Origin: Blepharisma stoltei
Taxonomy: Eukaryota; Ciliophora; Heterotrichea; Heterotrichida; Blepharismidae
Assembly (NCBI GenBank): GCA_914767885.1
Contig: CAJZBQ010000062.1
Span: 806,001-870,000, forward strand
Direction of reading: 5' to 3'
Length of the DNA stretch: 64,000 nucleotides
Shown: one piece after another, positions 41,501-50,839 of the stretch
How the letters are laid out: each line of letters starts with the position of its first letter
Numbering within the stretch: the stretch's first letter is position 1
The notes under the pieces: model-generated
The model's input: the letters and a program-made list of their open reading frames with translations, nothing else
What the model was told of the DNA's origin: nothing
Databases searched by the model: none
Made by a program: the position numbers and the translations under genes

Positions 41501-44500
41501 ACTTTCCATTTGCTTTCTGAAGCCTTTTACATGATACGTTTTCCGCTTTGAGCAATGGATCGGCAATTGCTCAACTATTAGAATTTCCGTCACCCTGCTT
41601 CAAAGAACGTTCTTCTTCCACTACATAGTGCTAATGGGTAATGCCTCATTAGGTTAAGCTCTCTCAGAAGAGCCAAAGTTCCCCTTCACTGAGCCCGATG
41701 TAAGAGAACTACCCTACTCGGATATCTCCATTTTAATTATGGGTCGTAGGTAAATTTTTCGCTTGTCTACATCATTTTTCACTGTAATCCCAAGAGTTTT
41801 TATATTGCTCATAAAAGAAGTGTACACATCTATTCCATACTCGTCTCCTGTGTATACAACACCGATTGTTTTTCAGCCTATTTGTTGAATAAATAAGGCA
41901 AGAGCAACACCTTCTAGGTCGTCTGCTTCTATTAGTCTCATGAACTGAGGGTAGGTATCAGTGCTTGTTAAATTTGTTCATGTAGATCCATAAGAAATCA
42001 GTGGTTTTGGGTCTGAGGTGCCAGAAATAGCAGAAGAATAAGCAATTGATTCTTCTGTCTTATAAGGGCCAACGTAAGCTAGTATATTAAAGCTCGCCAA
42101 GGATTTAATATTAGATGCAGCAAGGTCTTTATTCATATAAGTGTCTTTATATTCAACAATAATTTGATAATCACCCATAATACCCTTAGAGTTTACTTCT
42201 TTGACTCCAAGATCAAAACCGTTTTTTATTGCAGTAGCGCCACTATATGTATTTCCGTCTTGGTCATGGGCAGGATAAAGCAAACAAATAGTTAGCAGAG
42301 GAATTTTATCATTTGGGACTGTCGTTGTAAAACCAGGCCAAGTAATCGAGCTTCCAGAAGTATTGATAGTTCTTGATGAGGAATCCCATTTACCTACATA
42401 TACCTCTAAGAAGTTCTGGATGTTGTAAATATAATAGCTCGACACCTTTATCCCATTTTTGTCATATACATAAAAATGGCGACGACGAGCCACCCGACCT
42501 CCCAGCCCTATTTCCTCAACACCTGCAGGCAATGACCCAGTGTTGGGGATTTGGGTGGAAAGAGGCCAGAAACCCTTTATATATGTGGGCTGGGTTTTCT
42601 CCGGGCCTCAGGGAGCTAATCCTTGGGACTTGGGGTTTTTCCTCCAGGACAATCATTGGAAAGGGCAAGGTCGGCCAATGTCTGTGGGCAATATGACCCA
42701 CAGACCTTGAAGACGGTATTTTGCCTAACGAGAAACTGGGATTTTCGATCCGATTAATTGGCCCTTAGACCCCAGGAGCCTTGGAAGTCAAGACTGGTGT
42801 GTGCGAGTCCCTTGTTTGCGGCAACAAGGAAGGGTGTCCGCCGAGGCCTCACCATAGGCGATGAGCGTGAAGGGGTGCAAATCCCCGGCCCTGCAAATGC
42901 GAACGGCTTAACTTAATCTTAATCTTAATCCCATTTTTGTCAACCTTTATGGAATAATCTAGTGTAGGTGTGGAAGGATTTGTTAAATGTACTGGATATA
43001 ATTAAAATATGGTGTCTCCACCTGGCATGGCCTCCGGCCATGTAGCTTCCGAGTACATATTTTAATTATATCCGGCAAGGTTTTAACAAGCTGGAAATGG
43101 GCTGCTATGCTAGGTAAGCAACTCCTGTGGTGTAAGCAGCCTAGCCCTTGTCCTTTTTCTGGTTTGGGTTTTACCTCGAGGACAAAGGAGGCTTGCAGTT
43201 GGAAAAGGTGTTACCCAGCAAAGTCCTTTGGACCATTTGGGCACTGCACTACCGTTAAATCAGGGATTACGCCCTGGGCTACAAGTTTTCCCTTTTGCCG
43301 ACAGTCGGCCAGAAAATCCATTTTTGGATTTTCCGTGCAGGCAACCTCGTCACTGCAGCCTGAAGCAAGGCCCCTGGAACCCATAGCCCGCCCACTCAAG
43401 ACTGGAGCCACCGCGAAGTGGCAAGGAGGAGATGTCGGAGGAAACCTGAAGGAAGTACGCGTCCCGCAAAGCGGATGAATTCCCCAGTGGGATCCTTGGT
43501 AACCGAGTTAACAAAACGGACCTCGACTAACCGCCTAATTGAGTAAGTAAGTAAGTTAAAATGTACTGTGCAATAGCTGCGCCAGAAATCTGGGTCTGCA
43601 ATAAATCAATACTGAGCACATATTGACTTGCTAACGTAAGAGCAGTAATTATATTTCCAAGCGGAAAACTTGTCAGATAGGAATCGTCAGAAGCTACAAA
43701 TCCTATTGCGCCAGATAATTAATATAGTGGTGGCGTTGAAATATGTCCGTGATAGAGGCACACCACTTTGGGCGTCAAAATGGTTTTATAGCCTAAACAA
43801 GGTTCAGGCCCTTTGATCCTAACCCTTACTATGCATAGTCGCTGCCGTATGGGCTAGGAATACCTTGGGAGTCAGCTGATGATCATTCCAGTCCAGGCAT
43901 TAATTGTCCAATGGCTTTTGGGTAACGGTCTTTTCCTTTCGCTCCGGGAGACTGTGGTTCTTTTTTCTGGATGCTACCCTTCCTCGAAGTGGCCGCAGGA
44001 GGCGTCAGCTGACCTTTGCCTCCATAGCACCTAAGACGTGAAGCATGAGGAATCTTTCTAATCCATTGAGACTCAGGGATAATAGTGCAAGCCCGGGATT
44101 AGACCTCTGTTATACAGGGTTCAGGCGACTGAATTCCTCTTGAAAGCAGGCTATGGTGAAGCAAGCGTGCAGAGGCATCAATTCTGGAAGACTTAATCCC
44201 TTAAATCTTAAATCTATTGCACCAGTTTTCAATATCCCAAAAGTATTCGAATCAAGATCAGCATAAGAATTTTTTGAAACTTCTCCCAAGTCCACCATTG
44301 CATCACTGCAAAAAATCCACGCAAATCCTGACCCACCCATAACACTGACGTCAGCAGCTCGTAGAAGCTGAGCAGCATGTGTGGAATCTGTGCACACTAA
44401 AATTACTCTAGCTCCAGAGCTTTGAGTAGTTCCTTGCAATCGCGATATTATGGTAGATCCTGAATTCTGGTCATCTAAATCAATAACAATTTCATCAAGC

Positions 44501-45051
44501 AACGACATTGAATTAGCTGTGAGCACTGTTTTAAATGAGCTTGCCCAATTCAGATGAGAGGTATCTTCGTCATAGGCTAAGCCCAGGTTGGTCCAGCCAT
44601 AGTTTTTGACTATATCGAAAAAAGCGTAGGCTTCTGTGGCATAGTTTGTTTCGAAAAATAATGTATTGCCATTGACATTTTCACCGCCTGCGTTATCAAA
44701 TGGCCTTTGAATGACTATATGAGCAGAATCAATTTGAACGGCTTGATAGGATAAAAATTGGGTATATTCTAGTGAGTTTGTGGCATCAATTATCATCTTG
44801 ACGCCATTATTGACGAAGGCTGCTGGAATTGACCATGCGGATATTCCAGAAGATTCCGTCAAGTCGACGCTTGCAACTAGAATTTTTAAGGCAAATGGGA
44901 GTTGCAACTCATTTTTTATACGGAGTTCTAAGCCTATCCCATTTGTCAAAAGTTCTGCTATAAATTTTGGGTCTGTGTTAGATGAGTAAACTATGCCAAC
45001 AGGGAGTTGTAAGCACCGGCAAAAATCAAATAAAAGAAGCAGGAATAACAT
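38530..45051 (-). CDS. Receptor-like protein: two tandem type-I periplasmic-binding domains plus about nine membrane spans
   Basis: Signal peptide MLFLLLLFDFCRCLQLPVG. Residues about 18-420 form one ANF/leucine-binding-type domain (VKNYGWTNLGLAYDEDTSHL; VDKNGIKVSSYYIYNIQ near its end). Residues about 430-740 form a second (ICLLYPAHDQDGNTYSGATA, AYVGPYKTEESIAYSSAIS, IGWKTIGVVYTGDEYG). About nine membrane spans follow, then an acidic cytosolic tail. Family-C GPCRs have this ectodomain, but the span count and two ectodomains differ, so I call it receptor-like. Seven inserts interrupt it; removing all of them gives 3816 nt, exactly 1271 codons plus stop. Ligand unknown. Confidence 0.75.
38535..38911. 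mobile_element. MITE family 1 copy at the 3' end of the receptor gene
   Basis: TAA at 38535-38537 and 38909-38911; ends CTCCCCCCCTCCGTGAGTG and GTTCGCTCACGAAGGGGG. Removal leaves NRKGLS and a TAA stop. Confidence 0.9.
39085..39659 (-). mobile_element. SINE-like retroposon, subfamily B, in the receptor gene
   Basis: 15 bp duplication TTCCCAGCTGCAGGA at 39085-39099 and 39645-39659, perfect, without any TA. Read on the minus strand it begins TATACATTAAAATGGCGAC (the subfamily B start) and ends in a (TAATCC)n tail. Precise removal gives FLVPAAGKSRSKIYD in frame. Confidence 0.92.
39756..39809. other. Short TA-bounded IES (52 bp)
   Basis: TA at 39756-39757 and 39808-39809. Carries stops in the receptor's frame and no GT-AG pair, so it is not an intron. 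Removal joins ADSNIKLNLK to YNIAWFIVLF, the lead into the last membrane span. Confidence 0.75.
41479..41752 (-). mobile_element. Short SINE-like retroposon in the receptor gene
   Basis: Imperfect duplications around GTAGGTAA at both ends (41478-41485 and 41746-41753). Read on the minus strand it begins ATAATTAAAATGGAGATATCC. About 272 bp, shorter than the others. Excision between TA 41479-41480 and TA 41751-41752 gives DKRKIYNPDLGLTS in frame, while simple duplication removal does not. Confidence 0.7.
42450..42942 (+). mobile_element. SINE-like retroposon, subfamily B, in the receptor gene
   Basis: 15 bp perfect duplication ATCCCATTTTTGTCA at 42450-42464 and 42928-42942, without TA. Starts TATACATAAAAATGGCGAC; ends in a (CTTAAT)n tail. 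Precise removal leaves SIKVDKNGIKVSSYYI, with the DxNG turn typical of this domain family. Confidence 0.92.
42982..43568 (+). mobile_element. SINE-like retroposon, subfamily A, in the receptor gene
   Basis: Duplication GTTAAATGTACTG (42982-42994) and GTTAAAATGTACTG (43555-43568). 5' fold: GATATAATTAAAATATG pairs over 17 bp with CATATTTTAATTATATC, enclosing CATGGCC-TCC-GGCCATG, then GGCAAGGTTTTAACAAG. Tail (GTAA)n. Only the right-hand duplication copy keeps the frame (AQYILTNPSTP). Confidence 0.93.
43716..44114. mobile_element. GC-rich insert in the receptor gene, probably an old SINE
   Basis: 397 bp between TA 43716-43717 and TA 44113-44114. GC-richer than the coding flanks and shares the general texture of the SINEs (CCCTTCCTCG, GGGAATACC), but no long duplication or tail could be set. 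Removal joins SRLNPV to SGAIGFVASDD in frame. Confidence 0.65.
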
Positions 45052-46223
45052 ATTTTATAAATACCTCAGAATTTCATCCTTAATGGTTTTTATGTTTGGC
45101 AGCTTAATGGCTTATAAATCAATGTATGAGGAATTTGGTTAAATTTTTAAATAGATAATCTTTTTTTTAAACTATTTTTGCAAAAGTTAAATTGGCTAGT
45201 CTAAAACTCACATATATTGAAAGTGGTTTTTTTATAAACTGGACAATTGCTGATTATAAAAAATAATTAATATCATTAGGAAGGAGAAATTATGATTTTT
45301 AATTATGATAAACAAATAAATATTCATTTTATTAGTATTTAATTTTCAGAGGAAGATACAAAGAATCTTATTGATTAGTTTAATGAAAAATAAGATATCA
45401 TTAATTATATGAAAATAGAAAATTTTATGCTTTATATTGCAAAGTTATTTTCTAAACTCTTTTTGAAGGACTGACTAATTTATCACATTTTTAATTAGGT
45501 TTCATTTTTATGGATAGTTAATTTTTATCGCTAACAATTTTTCCATTATTTATTTTTTAGAAATTATCATTTTAAGCAAAAGTAGCAAAGCTTAATTTTG
45601 TCGATGAAATAAAATTCATATATTATAAATAATTATGCCCCTATTACCATGAATAGCCTGATTCTTTAAGCCATACGCTACCTATTTAGTTTGCCGATTG
45701 CGAATTTTTGCAGCTCAAAGAATCCTACTATTAAAGTTAACTTTCTATAAGCTAATTTTAATAATGGAAAATTAATGGAATCTTTAAATACTACATTTGA
45801 AAATGAGATTCCTATATTGAGGAATAATGTGACTAAAATTGACCCAGCTGATTGATCGAGCAGATATATCTCCGAAAATTATTGACTGAAACAATCTGCT
45901 TCCAACTCCTGAAGGATCAACCTAAAAAGAATTCTTTATTTGAGTCAGATATAAAGATACCTTATAGAGATTATTATAAGAGTAGAACTTGAAATGGTTT
46001 ATATTAATATAGATGAGAAAAAATTAATTATCAATTATATAAATTCATTTATATTGCCTTTCAGCTTCTTTGAACTATAAAAGAAAGAGAATGAAAAAAT
46101 TAAATAGGCAATTATATTTTGATTTATAAATAAAAGCTGCTAGATATCAATCGAAGCTTTAAGCGTATAATAGAGCACATAATACTAATTTTAAGTAATA
46201 AAAATATCACATCTTGATAATAA
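45052..46223. other. AT-rich intergenic region with one small ORF
   Basis: About 1.17 kb upstream of the receptor gene and of POP1 (divergent). An ORF at 45775-45954 on the plus strand (59 codons, MESLNTTFENEIPILRNN, five TGA as Trp or none as stop) might be a decayed gene piece. Nothing else recognised. Confidence 0.3.
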
Positions 46224-48382
46224 ATGGCAAAGTCTTCAAAAAAAGCCAAAATTAGAGCTAAAAGAGAAGAAGGAGAAGTCGCTCAGATTCCTGAATCTTT
46301 ACAAAATATTTCATTACCAAGAATCATTGATATCGAAACATTCAGAGAAGCTCGCAAAATCGAATTAAATCATTTTTTGACTGTTTTAAGCCAAAAAGCT
46401 GCTGCAGGTGGCAATCTAGGCAGCAAAAAATCCTTCCAATTGCTGCCAAAACACATGAGAAGAAGAGCTATGTCTCATAACTCCTACAGAGTCCCTGCAA
46501 GAATAAGAGTTGCTATCCATAGTGCAGCTGCAATGAAGCAGCCATGCAGAAAGCGGCGAAGACACACAAGGACAATGCTACTTGACTATGAAAGAAGGAA
46601 CAAAAAAGCAATTTGGCTTGAAACTCACATATGGCATGCCAAAAGGATGAAAATGATAGAAAAATGGGGGTATAAGATAGCGCTTCATCCGAATGATAAA
46701 AGTATTAGAGCTGTCTATAGGTTTGCTTCTCATAATTGTGTGGTTTATGATAGGTCTTATTATATCTCATTGATACTGAAAGATAAGAACTTTATTGAAA
46801 GCCACGTAAAAGTTGAGAAGAAATGTGGATTTCATAGAGAAGGGAGTATAATGGATGGGGAGAAATTAATATGTCCTGTTGAGATTATTATGAAGGAAGA
46901 GGAATGAGTGATAATTATACACCCTGCTTCATATAAAGAAGTAAAAGAGCTGCTTGAAAAAGAAAATGTTTACCATATAGATCTAAAAGATAAGGTTGTG
47001 ATATATAGCTTTATGGGACCAAAAAGCACAGAGCTATTAGCATCTGTAATGAATATTAAAGAAAGCAATATAAATGAAATTATTCAAGATTTAAAACAAT
47101 TTAAAAATCTTGCATTTCCAAACGGTGCTGCAATAGGGCTAACTTTAATGATGAGCAAAAAGCACCAAAAGATTCGAACTATGCCAAAGCAGCTGTGCTT
47201 AACAGCAGAAACTTCCAACATCATACCTTCTCAACCATCTATAAACATTCTTAAAATGATTGTCAAGTGGAATCCATCTATAAGCAACACTCCTTTATGG
47301 GATACTTTAAAAGGCTCACCTGAGAAATCCCATGTGCCTCAAAAACTGACAACTAGGAATTCTAAGTCTAGGTATCCAAAAGTCCCAAAAATCCCAGAAA
47401 AGCAAGAAAATCAGCCAATTAAAGAAGCTCCACAAATAGAAGAATCTGAAAAAATGGAAATTGAAGAGGTTGAAACAGTAAATAAAGAATCAGTCGAAAT
47501 GGAAATTGAAGTAGAAATCAGCGAAAATGAGCAATTTGAAGTTAATGGGATTTTAGTTTTCAGGAAAAGTAAAATGGCTCGAGGCTTCGCTGAAGGCTGA
47601 GATCTAATACTGCCATCAGGCAATGGACCTGAATTCTGAAGGTAAAATATACATAGAACTTGCATCTATTCTGGGGCCAAAGCTATTGGGCTTAGAGATT
47701 ATAATGCAATTAAGCTAGAGCAAGCTATTCCATCATATCCAGACGATTTTCCTACCACTTCAGCATACCAAACATATGCTCAAGAGCAGGCAAAAATTGA
47801 CGTGGAGAACTATTTTAAGAGACCTTCTTCTAAACGTGTGAATTTTGAAAGAATTTCAATGCCATTCCCATTTTACTCTGATTGATTTGGGATCTTAGGT
47901 GTCACATCATATACACAGCTTAAGTTAATACAAATAAAATGCCATAATAGAATCCCACAGCGGCGAGCATTACTTTGTAAACCTGCCTCTGAAGATTTTA
48001 TATGCTTGCTAAATTTATATTTTATATAAGCATCATTACAGAAATATTATTTTATATAAATTTCAGTATTAGAAACATGTTAACTTATTAATATGAACTT
48101 AGTAACAGAATAGACAAAAAAGGCCCAACTTTTCAAGAACCTTTATCAGAAAAGTCAAAATTAAACCATTTGTGGACTGTAGAAGACTTCGGGAATTTTA
48201 AAGCAAATTTGTCAAGGCAAGTCGTAGGGTTTATTACTTCAGGAGGTTTCAGCTTTATCAAAGCAAGGGGATTCGGGATTGGGTATATCCAAACAAACTA
48301 TGACTCAGAAATAACTGACAAAATCCTGTTCAGGAACCCCAAGTCAAGATTTTATCATTTATGTGAAATTAAAAGGCTATAA
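46224..48382 (+). CDS. POP1: POP1 subunit of RNase P / RNase MRP
   Basis: Residues about 60-150 have the POP1 signature: LLPKHMRRRAMSHNSYRVP, then KKAIWLETHIWHAKRMKMI and WGYKIALHPNDKSIRAVYR. The POPLD block GWDLILPSGNGPEFW follows, with TGA as Trp. The C-terminus reads RQVVGFITSGGFSFIKARGF and GIGYIQ, as in other POP1 proteins. A 15-nt intron (47642-47656, GTAAAATATACATAG) and a 74 bp IES (48018-48091) are removed; 2070 nt, 689 residues. It acts in the nucleus in tRNA 5' and rRNA processing. An acidic low-complexity linker is inserted before POPLD (about residues 390-440). Confidence 0.92.
48018..48093. other. Short TA-bounded IES (74 bp) in POP1
   Basis: TA at 48018-48019 and 48092-48093; contains stops in frame. 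Removal joins ICLLNLY to ELSNRIDKKGPT. It has no GT-AG borders. Confidence 0.7.
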
Positions 48383-48415
48383 TAGGATAATTAATCTAAA
48401 TATTCACAAGCATTT

Positions 48416-49570
48416 ATGTTGCTATCTAATCTAAGAGCTCTCAGATTCTTTTCTCAAGCCAAGCTATTTACTCCTGGCCCTTTAAGCACCACTATGACTG
48501 TAAAACAAGCAATGCTAGTAGATGTCAACAGATCAAGACATATGGTTGAAGTAAATCAATGGCTCGAAAACACCTTACTGAGCATTGCTGGCCTATCCCA
48601 GCCTAAGTATAGAGTTATTTTCTTGCAAGGTTCTGGGACTTTTACAGTTGAAGGCATGATTGGATCCACTTTTGACAGAACAAAGCGAGGCAAATCTTTA
48701 GTTGTCGCGAATGGTGCATATGGTGAAAGAGTTGCCAAAATCTGCAAAATCGTTGGGATTCCTCATAAGGTGCTCAGATATGAAGACAACCAAGTAGTCC
48801 GCCCAGAAGATGTAGAGAGAGAAATGGACGATGAAGTTACACATGTCTTTTGTGTCCACTCAGAAACAACCTCTGGACTCTTAAACCCAATAGTTGACGT
48901 TGGGCAAGCTGTCAAAGGCAAGAAAAAAGATGCGATTTATTTAGTAGACGCTGTCAGTAGCTTCGGAGGGGTAGATTTTGATTTTAAAAAGGCTGGGATT
49001 GACTATTTAGCGACTTCTTCTAATAAGTTGCTGCAAGGCGTCCCTGGGTTTGGGATTGTGTTTTGTAATACTGAGCATTTGGATACTTGTGAAGGAAACA
49101 GTCATTCTTGGGGAATTGATATTTATTTGAGGTACCAAGAGATGCTGAGGACTGGGGAGCATATCATGCTGACACCTCCATTTCAGCCGATTTTAGCTTT
49201 TAGACAAGCTTTAGAAGAGTTTTTAGCTGAAGGAGGTGTTAAAGCAAGACAGGCTAAATACCAAAGAAATCAAAGAGCCTTACAAGAAGAAATGAGTAAG
49301 AATGGGTTTCAGCTTTATATAAACCCAGCACACCAAGGCTGGATAATAAACACATATTTGCAGCCAAAAGACCCAAGATTTAGCTTTCAGAAGCTTTATA
49401 ATTATTTAGCAGACAGAGGAATGCTAATTTATCCAGGAAAAGTCGCAAAAGTTGAATCTTTCCGAATTGGGACAATTGGAGAACTTACAGAAGCTGATAT
49501 GAGACTGTGTGCTAAATACGTCAGAGAAGCTTGTGAAGAAATGGGATTACAATTTCCTTTAAATAACTAA
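48416..49570 (+). CDS. phnW: 2-aminoethylphosphonate-pyruvate transaminase
   Basis: 384 residues, class V aminotransferase. The start reads MLLSNLRALRFFSQAK, a likely mitochondrial presequence, then LFTPGPLSTTMTVKQAMLVD, diagnostic of PhnW-type enzymes. GSGTFTVEGMIG (PLP phosphate loop), VDAVSSFGGVDFD, and the PLP lysine in SSNKLLQGVPGFG are all present. It converts 2-aminoethylphosphonate plus pyruvate to phosphonoacetaldehyde and alanine. Ciliates make phosphonolipids, so a catabolic or recycling role fits. A serine-pyruvate (AGXT) enzyme is the main alternative. No inserts or introns. Confidence 0.85.
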   Translation: MLLSNLRALRFFSQAKLFTPGPLSTTMTVKQAMLVDVNRSRHMVEVNQWLENTLLSIAGLSQPKYRVIFLQGSGTFTVEGMIGSTFDRTKRGKSLVVANGAYGERVAKICKIVGIPHKVLRYEDNQVVRPEDVEREMDDEVTHVFCVHSETTSGLLNPIVDVGQAVKGKKKDAIYLVDAVSSFGGVDFDFKKAGIDYLATSSNKLLQGVPGFGIVFCNTEHLDTCEGNSHSWGIDIYLRYQEMLRTGEHIMLTPPFQPILAFRQALEEFLAEGGVKARQAKYQRNQRALQEEMSKNGFQLYINPAHQGWIINTYLQPKDPRFSFQKLYNYLADRGMLIYPGKVAKVESFRIGTIGELTEADMRLCAKYVREACEEMGLQFPLNN

Positions 49571-49638
49571 ATCTACATACAATGATTAAGAATTTAATCC
49601 TTGTGATCTGCATCGGGCAAATGATTTTCTATATTATT

Positions 49639-50788
49639 TTAGGATAATTATAATGATTTGTATGATAAAGCTGTTTTTATACAGATCAGGTCAGAATAGT
49701 ATAATTCTAAAAGCCCTTGTTTCGGCCTGGCTTTCAATATCGCCCTTTAAATTGCATTTCATGAGCTCTTTTGTCAATGTTGAGCTTCTTATGTGTGGCA
49801 TTCTATTAATTATAGTGTTCATTTTTTCTTTCGCCTGTGGTGTAGCTAATGGAAAATTCCTGGGCGAGGAAGGCAAAGATGGTCTCGGAGTTAAGCACGG
49901 ATGTGAAAAAGTAGCAAGCTTATTCCTTGCTATTTCACGGGCATTATAAGATGATCTCAAAAGCTGGACTGTAGCACTGGGATAGACCTGCTTTATATCA
50001 GAATTCTTTATCCTTGCTACTTTTAGTGTCTCTGAAGTGACTACTACCGAAAATGCTGAAGGTTTGTCAAAGAGTGCGCTTTCTTCACCAATTCAAGAGC
50101 CCTTTTCAAGGGTAGATAAAAATCTTTTGTACTGGCCTTGTTGGAAAAAAATCTTACACTCTCCTTCAAGGATAATCAGGATTTTTTCATTAAAAGACCC
50201 TTGCTTAGCTATAATTACTCCGCGGCTGTAATACTCGATATCTAGTAAATAGGCAAGCCTTTCTCTTTGTTGTGCTGGAATTTGAGCGAGACCAGGAATA
50301 TATTGATCAACGATTTTTCTTTTAGTTTCCATGTTCGCATTGACTTCTTTTCCTAAAAGAGATTTAAATATTTGAGCTTCTAGGCGAAGAACATACATAT
50401 GTTCAATAGCAACGGCTGTCAAACTTCTTGGAAGGTCTTTTAAAATTCCTCTTTCTCCAAGGATGGTGCCTTTGCCTAGGATATTTCCAGGGATCATATC
50501 TCCCTTGTCTTTAAGAGTGTGGTTATATAGCTGCAGGGATCCTGACAATATAACGTATATGCAATCACTTGGGTCTCCCTTCGAAAATAATACCTCATTT
50601 TCTCCGAGTTCCTCAGCTGTAAAGCTATTTAATAAGAGCATTCTATTCGCCATTGTTAGCCCATCAACCGCACTTTCCAGCGGTTTAAGCTCGCTAAGCA
50701 ATCGATCTAATTCTTGTAATTCCTCATAAGTTTTCAATTTCTTTTTAATTATGCTGATGATTCTTATAATGTCTGCTTCTGAATCCAT
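49639..50788 (-). CDS. Cyclic-nucleotide-binding domain protein
   Basis: 382 residues, open only with TGA as Trp (EKGSWIGEESALF, ILFWPDLY). A first cNMP fold: ENEVLFSKGDPSDCIYVILS, then GKGTILGERGILKDLPRSLT. A second: YYSRGVIIAKQGSFNEKILI, then IGEESALFDKPSAFSVV. The phosphate-binding cassette GE(R/E)xAL is present in both but without a canonical RTA(S/T). The C-terminal part is Pro/Lys rich. It resembles PKA regulatory-type tandem domains without the inhibitor sequence. The last 25 residues (WPDLYKNSFIIQ onward) are less certain. Confidence 0.75.
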
Positions 50789-50839
50789 TTTTGATTTGTA
50801 TGCGTGTTATGCTCTTTCTAATTTATAACTCAAAATAAG

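Noticed and set aside
45775-45954. Small ORF as a confident gene
   Set aside because: No family match, AT-rich surroundings and many decayed codons; kept only as a note.
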